From: an uncultured Deefgea sp.
GTDB lineage: Bacteria; Pseudomonadota; Gammaproteobacteria; Burkholderiales; Chitinibacteraceae
Length of the DNA: 64,000 nucleotides
NCBI RefSeq assembly: GCF_947072475.1
Contig: NZ_CAMTIA010000011.1
Span: forward strand, 1 to 64,000
Direction: 5' to 3'
The position numbers were made by a program, and so were the translations under genes. Shown here piece by piece: positions 54,655-63,903 of this stretch. The first letter of the stretch is position 1, and every line of letters starts with the position of its first letter. The notes under the pieces were generated by a model that was not told where the DNA came from, did not search any database, and worked only from the letters and a program-made list of their open reading frames with translations.

Positions 54655-55404
54655 TTAACGGAAAGAATCTTTCCAGCGGCGCAGTGCGGTAAAGCAATCT
54701 AATGGTGTGGTGATCTCTGGCTGATGGGCTTTAACTTGCGCAAATAAATCAGCATCTGCGCAGCGTAGATAAGGATTGGTCGCCAATTCAAGCGCAATCG
54801 TGCTGGGTAACGTGGCTTGTTGCTGGGAACGTTTTTCGCTTTCTATGGCCTGACGCTGTATCAAGGCGCTGTTATGCGCTTGCACATGCAGTGCAAAGCG
54901 TAGATTGCTGAGCGTGTACTCGTGGGTACAGCAAACCTGCGTTTGCAAAGGGAGCTGGGCTAGTCGTTGTAGACTATTAAATAATTGCGCCGGTTGGCCT
55001 TCAAACAGTCGGCCACAGCCAGCGGCAAACAAAGTATCGCCACAAAACAAGAGGCCAGCGCCAAAGTAAGCTAAGTGATCTAAGGTGTGGCCGGGCGTAG
55101 CGATCACTTGAAACGGCTCGCCTAGTAAAGTGAGGGTGTCGCCATCGTGGCAAGGATGATTCACCCCAGTGATGCCTACTGGGCCGTAAATGGGCAGCTC
55201 GCTGCCCGCGAATGCGCTCAACCCTCCGGTATGATCATGATGGTGGTGCGTCACCAGTATGCCGGCTAATTGCGCTTGATGGGCGGCCAGCCATGCTTGC
55301 AAGGGGGCGGCAAGACCTGGATCAACGGCAATGACTTGGTGTTGATGCTCGATCAGCCAGATATAGTTGTCATCCAGAATCGGTAGGCAGTGTAGTTTGA
55401 GCAT
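54655..55404 (-). CDS. gloB: Hydroxyacylglutathione hydrolase (glyoxalase II)
   Basis: Hydrolyses S-lactoylglutathione to lactate and glutathione, the second step of methylglyoxal detoxification. The metal motif THHHHDHTGG is near residues 52-61; other ligands are in ATPGHTLDH, FCGDTLFAAGCGRLFEG and CTHEYTLSNLRFAL. Length is 249 residues, typical. It is divergent, with 32 bases of spacer, from the yafS-like gene, the same order as in many proteobacteria. Confidence 0.95.
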   Translation of the reverse strand: MLKLHCLPILDDNYIWLIEHQHQVIAVDPGLAAPLQAWLAAHQAQLAGILVTHHHHDHTGGLSAFAGSELPIYGPVGITGVNHPCHDGDTLTLLGEPFQVIATPGHTLDHLAYFGAGLLFCGDTLFAAGCGRLFEGQPAQLFNSLQRLAQLPLQTQVCCTHEYTLSNLRFALHVQAHNSALIQRQAIESEKRSQQQATLPSTIALELATNPYLRCADADLFAQVKAHQPEITTPLDCFTALRRWKDSFR

Positions 55405-55436
55405 TTTATTTATTTAAATCCTGTGGGCATCAAAAA

Positions 55437-56171
55437 ATGAATGCTGAGTTTGATCATTTTGCTACTTGGCTCGCCACTCCGCTAGGGCGTTATGTCGCCA
55501 TGAGCGAGCTGGCTTGGTTTGAACGCGCGGTGGTGGATATTTTTGGCTACAAAGCGGTGCAGCTTGAATTGCCACAAATTGATTGTTTACGCAGTAATCG
55601 CATGCCTTGGCGTTTGCAAGCCGGTGAAGCGGCTGGCACGCAGTTAAAATGCTCGGTTCAAGCCTTGCCATTTGATGAGCAAAGCTTGGATTTGATTGCT
55701 TTACCGCATGTGCTGGATTTTTGTCAGGATCCGCATGCCGTGCTGCGCGAATGTCAGCGTGCCTTGCGCCCCGAGGGGCGTTTATTGATTACCGGGTTTA
55801 ATCCATGGAGTTTGTGGGGTTTACGTCGCTTAAAACCTAATTCAGAAATCCCGTGGAAAGGCAATTTTGTGGCGCTACCCAAATTAAAAGATTGGTTAAG
55901 CGTGCTGGATTTTCAAACGCTGCAAGACGAGCATTTATGCTATCGGCCACCGGTGCAACGTGCTGGTTGGTTAGAAAAAAGCCGTTTTCTCGACCAAGCG
56001 GGTGATCGACTATGGCCAGCTGGCGGTGGCGTGTATTGTGTTGCTGCAGTCAAGCGGATTCGCGGCATGCATTTGATTGAACCACAATGGCGGACTGCCA
56101 CCGCCACCGCGAACTCAGCAATGGCCATCGAAAAACTCCGCCAGCAAGCCCGCAAAGATCGTTGTAAGTAG
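55437..56171 (+). CDS. SAM-dependent methyltransferase, YafS-like
   Basis: Class I methyltransferase-fold protein of 244 residues. Instead of a clear N-terminal motif I it has the later motifs FDEQSLDLIALPHVLDF and REC..ALRPEGRLLITGFNPWSLWGL (motifs III-IV), as in YafS relatives. The substrate is unknown. Its place between gloB and rnhA matches the conserved gloB-yafS-rnhA-dnaQ neighbourhood, which supports the assignment. Confidence 0.85.
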   Translation: MNAEFDHFATWLATPLGRYVAMSELAWFERAVVDIFGYKAVQLELPQIDCLRSNRMPWRLQAGEAAGTQLKCSVQALPFDEQSLDLIALPHVLDFCQDPHAVLRECQRALRPEGRLLITGFNPWSLWGLRRLKPNSEIPWKGNFVALPKLKDWLSVLDFQTLQDEHLCYRPPVQRAGWLEKSRFLDQAGDRLWPAGGGVYCVAAVKRIRGMHLIEPQWRTATATANSAMAIEKLRQQARKDRCK

Positions 56172-56262
56172 AGAAAATCCAACGCTTATTAAAGGTATAT
56201 GCTGGTAGGCTTTTAATTTAATGGTCTACAAGTGTATACCTGCTTAATTCTGATTGGCGGGT

Positions 56263-56556
56263 TTATTTGTCACACTGTTTTGCCGCATTTTGCATCGATT
56301 TAATCAATTGATTGCCATCATCACGATTTTTAGTCGCTAAACGAATATCATGGCCGCTGCCGAGGTTGCCGCCGCCAAAAGCGATTTTGACTTCTTCATC
56401 ATTCACATCAATAAATTGCACCACGGTGAGATTGATTAAGCGCTCGGTTTTGCTGTCGCTGGGAATTTTCCACGGACAAAAAGTCGCGGCATACAGCGGA
56501 ACAGCGGTTAAACTGAGCGGCAATATCCAACTTAAAACCAGTGCAGATACACGCAT
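56263..56556 (-). CDS. Small exported protein of unknown function
   Basis: A 97-residue product with a signal peptide (1-23, [10 protein letters not shown]). The mature part has two cysteines (FCPW near the start, QCDK at the end) that could pair in the periplasm, and a beta-rich centre ([21 protein letters not shown]). I recognise no family. It is inserted, on the opposite strand, between the yafS-like gene and rnhA. Confidence 0.72.
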   Translation of the reverse strand: MRVSALVLSWILPLSLTAVPLYAATFCPWKIPSDSKTERLINLTVVQFIDVNDEEVKIAFGGGNLGSGHDIRLATKNRDDGNQLIKSMQNAAKQCDK

Positions 56557-56583
56557 TGCGTCACCTCAAAAGTGAAGAACATC

Positions 56584-57015
56584 ATGGTAGAAATTTATAC
56601 CGACGGCGCTTGTAAAGGCAATCCCGGTCCTGGCGGCTGGGGGGCTTTTTTGCGCTTTGGCGAGCATGAAAAAGAATTATTCGGTGGTGAAGCGCATACC
56701 ACCAATAACCGCATGGAGTTACTGGCGGTGATTAGCGCTTTAGCGGCGTTAACCCGCACCTGTGAAGTCACCATCCATACCGACTCACAATACGTTAAAA
56801 ATGGCATTGAAACGTGGATTCATGGCTGGAAAAAAAACGGCTGGAAAACCGCCGCCAAACAAGCTGTTAAAAATGAAGACTTGTGGCAGCAGCTCGACGC
56901 GCAAGTGGCGCGGCATACTGTGGCGTGGCGTTGGGTGAAAGGCCATGCCGGTAATCCGGGCAATGAGCGCGCCGATCAATTGGCCAATCGCGGCGTTGAG
57001 TCGCTAGCTGAATAA
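56584..57015 (+). CDS. rnhA: Ribonuclease HI
   Basis: Degrades the RNA strand of RNA-DNA hybrids. From the ATG at 56584 the protein has 143 residues. Catalytic acids are in [35 protein letters not shown] and GNERADQLA. The GTG 12 bases upstream also opens the frame but would add residues absent from the family. A terminator follows, so dnaQ has its own promoter. Confidence 0.95.
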   Translation: MVEIYTDGACKGNPGPGGWGAFLRFGEHEKELFGGEAHTTNNRMELLAVISALAALTRTCEVTIHTDSQYVKNGIETWIHGWKKNGWKTAAKQAVKNEDLWQQLDAQVARHTVAWRWVKGHAGNPGNERADQLANRGVESLAE

Positions 57016-57067
57016 CTCGCACTGGTGTAAAGCCCCTCCCTCAGTACCTCAAGTGATACTTTGATAC

Positions 57068-57113
57068 AGCGCCAGCCCGTCGGCTTGACGCCCGCGCTGC
57101 TGGCGCTTTTTTT
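57068..57113 (+). terminator. Terminator of rnhA
   Basis: AGCGCCAGC (57068-57076) pairs with GCTGGCGCT (57099-57107), followed by T7. A GC-rich insert forms the loop. Confidence 0.85.
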
Positions 57114-57307
57114 CTATCTGACGAGTTGGCCGCAGGCGCTGCGGCGAAATGATTTGAACGAATTGGTGAGAAAAAGCGAAGCCAAGTATATGTGGTTAAC
57201 TTGGGCATTCAATATCGAAAGTCCAACGCATCGGCGCAGCGCAAAATATCAGCCAATCGCAGTATTAATCAGCGTGTTGGTGATGGTTTTAGTTCCGAAT
57301 GGGTGTT

Positions 57308-57332
57308 CTCTGCGCCTCTGTGTCTCTGCGTT
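57308..57332. repeat. Single copy of the CGCAGAG-type repeat
   Basis: CTCTGCGCCTCTGTGTCTCTG followed by CGTT, on the minus strand a run of three CRCAGAG units. It matches the arms of the inverted repeat between gtsB and gtsC (15824-15927). Confidence 0.6.
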
Positions 57333-57450
57333 GTGAGGTTTTGATGTTGTCGACATAAAAGCAGAACGCGTGGTTTTTCACGCGGTGGACGGTTTTTTGC
57401 CGGTGATCAACATCAGTTACAATAGCGCCATTGTTTTGTTGGGAATCATC

Positions 57451-58197
57451 ATGCGTCAAATTTTCCTCGATACCGAGACGACAGGTCTGCGCGTTGAAGA
57501 CGGCAACCGAATTTTGGAAATCGCTGCGGTTGAAATGATCGATCGTAAATTATCCAAAGCCGACTGCCATTTTCATCGCTACATCAATCCGGGCCGCGAC
57601 TCTGAAGAGGGCGCTTTGAATGTCCATGGTTTAACCACACAATTTTTGTCGGATAAAGCCAAGTTCGGGCAAATCGTCGATGATTTTCTGGAATTTGTAA
57701 AAGACGCCGAAATCATCATCCATAACGCGCCGTTTGACGTTGGCTATCTGAATATGGAGCTGGGCAAGTTAGGCCGTGGCAAGTTAGGTGATTACGTCGC
57801 TAGCGTGACCGACACCTTGAAAATGGCCAAAGATCTGTGGCCGGGTAAACGCAATAGCCTAGATGCGTTGTGTGATCGCTATGACGTCGATCGCTCTGGC
57901 CGAACATTACACGGCGCGCTGATTGACTGCGAATTGCTGGCCGAAGTGTATATGGCGATGACGCGCGGCCAAGATAGTCTGTTGATCGACTACGCGCCAA
58001 CTGCAGAAGAAAACGCCAGTAATTTAGCCCGCCGCAGCAATAGCTTGCCGCTGATCGTGACGCAGGCCAGTAGCGAAGAACTGGCATTACATCAAAAGTA
58101 TCTCGATGCGCTGGATAAAGCCGTGAAGGGCAGTTGCGTGTGGCGTCAAATTGAGCCGCTCGCCGCGTTACCCAATAGCGAGGACCATCCACAATGA
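57451..58197 (+). CDS. dnaQ: DNA polymerase III epsilon subunit
   Basis: 3'-5' proofreading exonuclease of the replicative polymerase. From the ATG at 57451 the protein has 248 residues: IFLDTETTGL (exo I, residues 4-13), IIHNAPFDVGYLN (exo II) and HGALIDCELLAEVY (exo III), with the C-terminal tail that contacts the alpha subunit. The last bases overlap the next gene (ATGA). This is the true epsilon subunit; the protein at 29058 is a separate repair-type exonuclease. Confidence 0.95.
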   Translation: MRQIFLDTETTGLRVEDGNRILEIAAVEMIDRKLSKADCHFHRYINPGRDSEEGALNVHGLTTQFLSDKAKFGQIVDDFLEFVKDAEIIIHNAPFDVGYLNMELGKLGRGKLGDYVASVTDTLKMAKDLWPGKRNSLDALCDRYDVDRSGRTLHGALIDCELLAEVYMAMTRGQDSLLIDYAPTAEENASNLARRSNSLPLIVTQASSEELALHQKYLDALDKAVKGSCVWRQIEPLAALPNSEDHPQ

Positions 58198-59129
58198 GCG
58201 TTTGCATGAATAGCACTGAACTAAAAACCGCCGCCCACGCGGCGTGGGAAGAGCACGATGAAGCGTTGGCCGAACAGCATTTTTTGGCGGCGCTGGCGAT
58301 TGACGAGCAAGACGCGGTGACGAACTACGATTTGGCGCTGCTGTATAAATATCAAAGCCGCTGGGCTCAATCGCTGCGCTACAACCGCCGCACGACTGAG
58401 CTAAACCCCGAAGACGCAGCTGCATGGTGGAATATGGGTATCGCGGCAACGGCGATTGCTGATTGGGCAACGGCGGCCAAAGCGTGGGAATTTTTTGGCA
58501 TTACGCTGCCATTGGATGCGGTGGAGCATGCTACGCCCGATTTAAAATTGGGCTTGATTCCGGTACGAATTACGCAGGGCGATCAGGTTGAGGTGCTGTG
58601 GGCCAATCGCCTTGATCCGGCGCGCGCACAGATTGTCAGCGTCCCGATGCCTGATTGTGGCGTGCGTTACCAAGATATCGTACTGATTGACGGCGCACCG
58701 CGTGGCACGCGTGAACTCAATGGCAAAGATGTTCCGGTTTTTGATTGGCTAGAATTCTGGCAGCGCGCAAATTACTCGACGTATGTGATTGAAGCCACTG
58801 TACCTAGTGAGCTAGCGGCCAATACCCTTGGTCTGCTCGTTCTAGATAGCGATATGGCGCTGGAAGATTGGGCGAATCTTATGCCAATGCAGCACCCAGC
58901 GGGTGGCGAAGAAACGCAGCACGCACACGATGCGGCGAGCGAAGCTACAGTCGCTTGGCAGCCTGAACGCCAACTGGGCGTGGCGGCGCTCAATGATCAA
59001 GCCTTGGCTGACGTGCTCGATGCTTGGCAAGCCGCGCATCCAGAAGTCGAGATCACCGAAGTGTATAACGCGCTCGATGCGCAAGAAGATGACGCGGAAA
59101 AAGAAGCTATGAATGAGGCTGCGCAATGA
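58194..59129 (+). CDS. Tetratricopeptide repeat protein
   Basis: A 311-residue soluble protein coupled to dnaQ and ispD by 4-base overlaps on both sides. Residues 10-105 form about three TPR units (AALAIDEQDAVTNYDLALLY, ELNPEDAAAWWNMGIAA). The rest shows a beta-rich domain (about 120-215, GLIPVRITQGDQVEVLWANRL) and an acidic C terminus (EDDAEKEAMNEAAQ). Function is unknown; TPR proteins usually mediate protein contacts. It is an unusual passenger between replication and isoprenoid genes. Confidence 0.84.
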   Translation: MSVCMNSTELKTAAHAAWEEHDEALAEQHFLAALAIDEQDAVTNYDLALLYKYQSRWAQSLRYNRRTTELNPEDAAAWWNMGIAATAIADWATAAKAWEFFGITLPLDAVEHATPDLKLGLIPVRITQGDQVEVLWANRLDPARAQIVSVPMPDCGVRYQDIVLIDGAPRGTRELNGKDVPVFDWLEFWQRANYSTYVIEATVPSELAANTLGLLVLDSDMALEDWANLMPMQHPAGGEETQHAHDAASEATVAWQPERQLGVAALNDQALADVLDAWQAAHPEVEITEVYNALDAQEDDAEKEAMNEAAQ

Positions 59130-59890
59130 CTGCCATCGCCTTGGTTCCTGCTGCTGGGAGCGGCAGCCGGATGGCGTCAGCGACGCCGAAACAATATTTA
59201 GATTTACTTGGCCAGCCTTTGATCGCGCACACCCTGCGCGCCTTGCTCGGTGCTGCGGGCATTGCCCAAGTAGTGGTGGTGATTTCGCCAGAAGATGAAT
59301 GGTGGGAAAGCTACGATTGGGGCGCATTACTGGGCGAGTCGTTGGCCCGCTTGCTGGTGCTGCGCGTGGGGGGCGTTAGCCGCGCTGAATCGGTGATGAA
59401 TGGTTTGACGGCACTTGCCGCTGCTCCCGTTGACCATCCTCAAGCGGGTCAACCAGCGCAGGGTTTTGCGACGTCTGACGATATGTGGGTGCTGGTGCAT
59501 GACGCCGCCCGTCCTTGTATCACCAGCCAACAAGTGGATGCCATGATTGTTCAGTTGGAGTATGACGCTGTAGGCGGCATTTTAGCTGTTCCAGTGGCCG
59601 ATACCCTTAAAGTATCCCTTGGTCATCAAGAAGAACCGCGTATCGCCCGCACCACGCCGCGTGCGGGACTTTGGCAAGCACAAACGCCGCAAATGTTCCG
59701 CCGTGGCCCATTGCTCGCCGCACTCCAAGACGCGCTACCCGAACACGTTGCTGAGATCACCGACGAAGCCAGCGCGCTCGAACGCCTCGGCCATTCACCC
59801 AAACTCATCATGGGCAGCCCATGGAATCTGAAAGTGACATATCCGCAGGATTTGCAGCTGGCGGGGTTGTTGCTACAGGTCAGCCGTTGA
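59126..59890 (+). CDS. ispD: 2-C-methyl-D-erythritol 4-phosphate cytidylyltransferase
   Basis: Joins CTP to methylerythritol phosphate in the non-mevalonate isoprenoid pathway. The 254-residue protein has PAAGSGSRM..PKQYLDLLGQPL at the start, RAESVMNGL, HDAARPCIT near 130 and TEITDEAS-like AEITDEASALERLG near 215. It is slightly longer than E. coli IspD because of an insertion near residues 95-115. ispF follows after 68 bases, the usual partner. Confidence 0.96.
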   Translation: MTAIALVPAAGSGSRMASATPKQYLDLLGQPLIAHTLRALLGAAGIAQVVVVISPEDEWWESYDWGALLGESLARLLVLRVGGVSRAESVMNGLTALAAAPVDHPQAGQPAQGFATSDDMWVLVHDAARPCITSQQVDAMIVQLEYDAVGGILAVPVADTLKVSLGHQEEPRIARTTPRAGLWQAQTPQMFRRGPLLAALQDALPEHVAEITDEASALERLGHSPKLIMGSPWNLKVTYPQDLQLAGLLLQVSR

Positions 59891-59958
59891 TCTTGCCGCT
59901 GTAATGTAAATTTTATTGTATGGCGCTTGTTGGCAAGCGTTTCGCTGGAGAATTCAAA

Positions 59959-60444
59959 ATGACTTTACCTTTTCGCATCGGCCAAGGCTGGGATGTTCAT
60001 CGTATGGTGGCCGATCGTCCTTTAATTTTGGGCGGCGTACATATCCCGTATGAGAAAGGCTTGCTGGGGCATTCAGATGCCGATGCTTTGTTGCATGCGA
60101 TTACCGATGCGATTCTTGGCGCGGCGGGCTTGGGCGATATTGGTCGGCATTTTCCCGATACGGCCAGCGAATTTAAAGGCGCAGATAGCCGCGTTTTATT
60201 GCGTGAAGCTGTGCGGCGAGTGGCGGAACTAGGCTGGAAAGTGGCGAATATTGATGCGTCGATCTTAATTCAGCAGCCAAAAATGGCCCCGCACATCCCC
60301 GCAATGAGAGTAAATATTGCCGAAGATTTGCAAATTGATGTGGCTTTGGTCAACGTGAAAGCCAAGACGTATGAAAAGCTCGGACCGGTGGGAGAGGGCG
60401 CAGCAGTTGAGGCTCAGGCGGTTGTCTTACTCGCGGCCAGCTAA
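59959..60444 (+). CDS. ispF: 2-C-methyl-D-erythritol 2,4-cyclodiphosphate synthase
   Basis: Forms the cyclic diphosphate in the isoprenoid pathway. The 161-residue trimeric enzyme starts at the ATG at 59959 with CTGGAG upstream. Zinc ligands are in GWDVHRM (residues 9-15) and [12 protein letters not shown]; further motifs are DIGRHFPDT and [14 protein letters not shown]. The longer frame from 59920 is not used. No terminator is clear after it. Confidence 0.96.
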   Translation: MTLPFRIGQGWDVHRMVADRPLILGGVHIPYEKGLLGHSDADALLHAITDAILGAAGLGDIGRHFPDTASEFKGADSRVLLREAVRRVAELGWKVANIDASILIQQPKMAPHIPAMRVNIAEDLQIDVALVNVKAKTYEKLGPVGEGAAVEAQAVVLLAAS

Positions 60445-60617
60445 GTTTGTGCTGGATTCTGCCGGTTTTTCAATTATATTGATTAGGCAAATTATTTATT
60501 TCTAGCCTGTCAATTTCGCGCTAGACTGGTTTTTTGCTGACACTGCTTGTTAGCCTCGATGGGTGATAATTTGCTTTTTGCTTATCGTTTGAATAAACAA
60601 ATCTAGGGGTATCAATT

Positions 60618-61172
60618 ATGCGCACTAAATTACTTGCTTCTATCTTGCTCACTGCGGGTTTAATGGCCGGAACGGCGTCGATTGCCGCAACTGGGCAAGA
60701 TGAATTACTCGTGGCGACTTCTGAACGTAAGATTGATGAGGCACGGGTGGTATCTGTCGATTTGGCAACGCGCAGCGTTGTGCTCCAAATGCCAAACGGG
60801 CAAATGCTAGAGTTTACCAATATTAATCCTAAGGTCACGCGTCTGAATACCTTAAAGCCCAATGATACCGCAACGGTGACGGGGTCTGAAACGATGGCTT
60901 TTGTATTGCAAAAAGGCACCGCAGGTATTCGCAAAGTGATTGATACCAATACACAGGACTTATCTGTTGATGGCGCAGGCATGACGCTAACGCACACCGT
61001 TTACAATGATATTGTGGGGGTGAATGTGGCCGCTGGTACGATGCGCGTGAAAGATTTTGCTGGCAAAATTATTACCGTACCGGTTGCAAATAAAGAATGG
61101 CTAACACAAGCTGCAGCGGGGGATCAATTACTGGTGGTGACACGCGCCTCAATGATGGCATTTGCTAACTAA
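60618..61172 (+). CDS. Exported protein of unknown function
   Basis: A 184-residue product with a signal peptide (1-23, GTASIAA/T). The mature part is beta-rich and looks like two related halves: EARVVSVDLATRSVVLQMPNGQ (about 40-60) and NVAAGTMRVKDFAGKIITVPV (about 135-158), both of the kind seen in OB/SH3-like small domains. No cysteines. I recognise no named family. A single-gene unit with a terminator about 110 bases on. Confidence 0.72.
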   Translation: MRTKLLASILLTAGLMAGTASIAATGQDELLVATSERKIDEARVVSVDLATRSVVLQMPNGQMLEFTNINPKVTRLNTLKPNDTATVTGSETMAFVLQKGTAGIRKVIDTNTQDLSVDGAGMTLTHTVYNDIVGVNVAAGTMRVKDFAGKIITVPVANKEWLTQAAAGDQLLVVTRASMMAFAN

Positions 61173-61284
61173 GCGGTCATTTAAAACTAGTTTGATATCG
61201 TTCTCTGCTAGCAAAATACCATCAGGGTTTAGATGCTTTACGAGCCAACGATCTCTCAATATTTAAATTCACTGCTTGCTGCTG

Positions 61285-61310
61285 AGCCCACCGCCATGGT
61301 GGGCTTTTTT
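61285..61310 (+). terminator. Intrinsic terminator after the exported-protein gene
   Basis: AGCCCACC, GCCAT loop, GGTGGGCT and T6 with a perfect stem. The segment from 61173 to here holds nothing else recognisable. Confidence 0.9.
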
Positions 61311-61420
61311 ATTGTGGCTTGTGAATCAATTACACAATGATATGATTTTTTTTCAATAGATAATCCGAATTTTAGAGTGTATTTAATGCGATTGAATTTG
61401 AGGGTAAATCGCTATTTAAT

Positions 61421-62461
61421 TTATTGTCGTTGATTCTCTTGCCGTGCTTTGCCTGCACGAATTCGATCCCAATATTGGCTGCGAAGGGCAAAATTTTCAG
61501 AGGGTTCTAGCCATAAAATTTTATCGCTGTCTTTTAAGTTGCCGCCATTTAAAGTGTTGGATAAACCTTGTCTTTGACTTAAAGTGTGGCTGACGGTTTT
61601 TTCTAAAGTGTAGTTAATCCAATTTTCGGCGAGCTGGCGGTTTTTAGTGGTATTGCTGATTGCCCAGCAGTCTAACCATGCCAGTACGCCTTCTTGCGGA
61701 ATAACGTAGCCAATATCTGCTCCCGTTTGTTGCAATAATTTAACTTGTTGCTGACCATAATTGGCATACATTAATGCGGCTTTGTTTTTAATAAAAGCTT
61801 GCGTGCCTTGTTCTGGGCTGGTGTAAAAAATGGGGTTTTGTTGACGTAATACAAGTAATTTATCGACGGTTTGTTTCATCTCATTGGCAGAGAGTTTAAA
61901 TGGATTGTTGGCTTGCAATGTGAGTGCAGTTAAGCTGAAATTATGATTGCTACCATCGTAGAGAACGATTTTTCCACGGTATTGAGTTTGCCATAGATCA
62001 TTCATTGATACGGGAGCCGTCTTGAATTGTTTTTTATCATAAATGAGCCCCATTTCTGAATAAGTAAATGGAATTGCATATAAATTACCATCTCTATTTA
62101 AACCTGAAATTTGCTCAGTTTTACGAAATCGAGGTAATTGATTGTTGATATTGGGAATCTGACTTTTTTTTATCGGTGCGACGAGCTTATGATCAATGTA
62201 GCGCTGTAATTCGGCGGTATTGACGGCAAAAACGTCATAATTTTTTTGTTGTTTGCGAGTGATTTTTTCCCAGAGTTCATCATCACTTGAAATATAAGTC
62301 AGCTCAACTTTGGCATGGTACTTCTGTTTAAATTCAGCAACCCAATCGGGATCGGCATAACCGTGCCAAGTCAAAATACGCAAAGTATTCTCAGCATTTG
62401 CTATTGGCGATAGCAATGATAATGACAGAAAAGCAATTTGTATTTTACATATATACTTCAT
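61421..62461 (-). CDS. Orphan extracellular solute-binding protein, PotD-like
   Basis: Periplasmic binding protein of 346 residues related to spermidine/putrescine-binding PotD/PotF. Signal peptide 1-23 (LLSPIANA/E), then the family opening LRILTWHGYADPDWVAEF, later YAIPFTYSEMGLIYDK and YVIPQEGVLAWLDCWAIS, all typical. No permease or ATPase is adjacent. The coding region is more AT-rich than its neighbours. Ligand unknown; polyamine or a related cation is likely (inference). Confidence 0.85.
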   Translation of the reverse strand: MKYICKIQIAFLSLSLLSPIANAENTLRILTWHGYADPDWVAEFKQKYHAKVELTYISSDDELWEKITRKQQKNYDVFAVNTAELQRYIDHKLVAPIKKSQIPNINNQLPRFRKTEQISGLNRDGNLYAIPFTYSEMGLIYDKKQFKTAPVSMNDLWQTQYRGKIVLYDGSNHNFSLTALTLQANNPFKLSANEMKQTVDKLLVLRQQNPIFYTSPEQGTQAFIKNKAALMYANYGQQQVKLLQQTGADIGYVIPQEGVLAWLDCWAISNTTKNRQLAENWINYTLEKTVSHTLSQRQGLSNTLNGGNLKDSDKILWLEPSENFALRSQYWDRIRAGKARQENQRQ

Positions 62462-62563
62462 TTTTATGGCGCAAGAAGTAAGTTAACGAACCCCAATAGT
62501 AGTGGGTTTTGTTGTAAAAACAAATGCTTGTCTGTGCGGCGGTGAATTGTTTTGCTTAATTAG

Positions 62564-63292
62564 TTAGGAGTCAGGATACATATGCAGGCTGATTTGACCA
62601 TGTTGGCTTAATAAGTAGCCACCATGGCCTTTTTTCCAGTCTGGAATGACCCAGCGAACACCGTTTTGATGCTGATGTTGCGCTGGTCTATGGGTGTGTC
62701 CATGAATCAGTACCTGCGCAGGACTGCGCTGTAATTCAGCTTCAATGCTGGCCAGATTGACATCCATAATCGTGCGGTTTTTGTTTTTATTTGATTTTTG
62801 TGATTTCAAACGTAAGTTGGCAATTTGTTTATCACGGATTTTTTTCGGTAGATGCAGCCAAATCCATTGCACAATCGGGTTGTGAGTTAGCCGGCGATAG
62901 CGCTGGTAGGCGATATCATCAGTGCAGTAACGGTCGCCGTGGCCCAATAAAATCGCCTGTCCTTGTAGGTATATCAAGCTGGGGTCTGGCAACACGGTGA
63001 GTTGAGCACTGTTGGCAAATCGGCGGCCAACGAGTAAATCGCGATTACCGGCCATAAAAAAAACTTTGACGCCAGTTTGCGCAACGGCCGCGATTTCAGC
63101 GACTTGCTCAGCGTAAAAAGGCTCGTCGAGTTGATCGTCACCCAACCAGTACTCAAATAAATCCCCCAAAATATATAAATATTCGGCTTTGCTGGCGACG
63201 ATTTGGCGCATAAATTGTTGATACGCTTGTACCGTTGGCGCGTCGCTAGGGGATAAATGTAGGTCAGAGATAAAGTAAGTGGCTTGAGTCAT
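62564..63292 (-). CDS. lpxH: UDP-2,3-diacylglucosamine diphosphatase
   Basis: Peripheral-membrane enzyme of lipid A synthesis that hydrolyses UDP-diacylglucosamine to lipid X. The 242-residue calcineurin-like protein has all metal motifs: SDLHLS (8-13), GDLFEYWLGDD, GNRD near 81, GHGDRYC and HGHTHRPA. A Lys/Asn-rich insert (LRLKSQKSNKNKNR) near 162 is somewhat longer than usual. It follows the cyclophilin genes on the same strand. Confidence 0.94.
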   Translation of the reverse strand: MTQATYFISDLHLSPSDAPTVQAYQQFMRQIVASKAEYLYILGDLFEYWLGDDQLDEPFYAEQVAEIAAVAQTGVKVFFMAGNRDLLVGRRFANSAQLTVLPDPSLIYLQGQAILLGHGDRYCTDDIAYQRYRRLTHNPIVQWIWLHLPKKIRDKQIANLRLKSQKSNKNKNRTIMDVNLASIEAELQRSPAQVLIHGHTHRPAQHQHQNGVRWVIPDWKKGHGGYLLSQHGQISLHMYPDS

Positions 63293-63316
63293 TCGATAGG
63301 CTTGGTAGTTTGATTA

Positions 63317-63343
63317 TAAAAAAAGCGCAGACTTGCTGCGCTT
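63317..63343 (-). terminator. Intrinsic terminator of ppiB
   Basis: Minus strand: AAGCGCAG, CAAGT loop, CTGCGCTT then T7. It separates ppiB from lpxH by only 24 bases, so lpxH may depend on readthrough or on a promoter inside this segment. Confidence 0.88.
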
Positions 63344-63372
63344 AAAATTAAATCGATCGTGAGTCAAAGTAA

Positions 63373-63876
63373 TTAGGCCAGCACTTCGGCACTCAAAATC
63401 ACTACATCTGTTTTTGGCACATCTTGGTGGAAACCATTGCTGCCAGTTTTCACTTTTTCGATTTTGTCGACGATGTCTTGCCCTTCAATCACTGCGCCAA
63501 ATACGGAATAGCCCCAGCCTTGTGCTGTTTTATTGCGATGATTTAAGAAATCATTGTCAGCGGCATTGATGAAAAACTGTGAAGACGCCGAATGCGGTTC
63601 TGGCGTGCGGGCCATTGCGACGGTGTAAATGTCGTTTTTTAAACCATTATCCGCTTCATTTTGAATGGTTGGATGCTTGTCTTTCTTTTCTTTCATACCG
63701 GGTTCAAAGCCACCGCCTTGCAGCATAAAGCCATCGATAACACGATGAAAAATCGTGCCGTCGTAGTGACCCGAAGTGGCGTATTGAATAAAGTTAGCCA
63801 CCGTAATCGGCGCTTTTTCTTCGTTTAGTTCTAAAACAATATCGCCCATGCTGGTGGTGAGTTTTACTTTAGTCAT
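63373..63876 (-). CDS. ppiB: Peptidyl-prolyl cis-trans isomerase B (cyclophilin)
   Basis: Cytoplasmic prolyl isomerase of 167 residues without a signal peptide. Typical cyclophilin motifs: [13 protein letters not shown] near 43-55, [18 protein letters not shown] near 90-107, and [17 protein letters not shown]. It follows the truncated gene at the window edge by 27 bases, in the same direction. Confidence 0.95.
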   Translation of the reverse strand: MTKVKLTTSMGDIVLELNEEKAPITVANFIQYATSGHYDGTIFHRVIDGFMLQGGGFEPGMKEKKDKHPTIQNEADNGLKNDIYTVAMARTPEPHSASSQFFINAADNDFLNHRNKTAQGWGYSVFGAVIEGQDIVDKIEKVKTGSNGFHQDVPKTDVVILSAEVLA

Positions 63877-63903
63877 CTCGTGTGGTCCTTGAAAAAATAT
63901 AAA

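Larger units (their letters stand above)
57016..57450. other. Spacer between rnhA and dnaQ
   Basis: About 435 bases. It holds the rnhA terminator (57068-57113) and a single copy of the CGCAGAG-type repeat (57308-57332). The promoter of dnaQ is probably near 57395-57425 (TTTTGC..TACAAT). A 91-codon frame at 57061-57336 starts with TTG in the terminator and ends in the repeat; I do not accept it. Confidence 0.6.

Noticed and set aside
57061..57336. 91-codon frame between rnhA and dnaQ
   Set aside because: TTG start lies in the rnhA terminator and the end is formed by a dispersed repeat.
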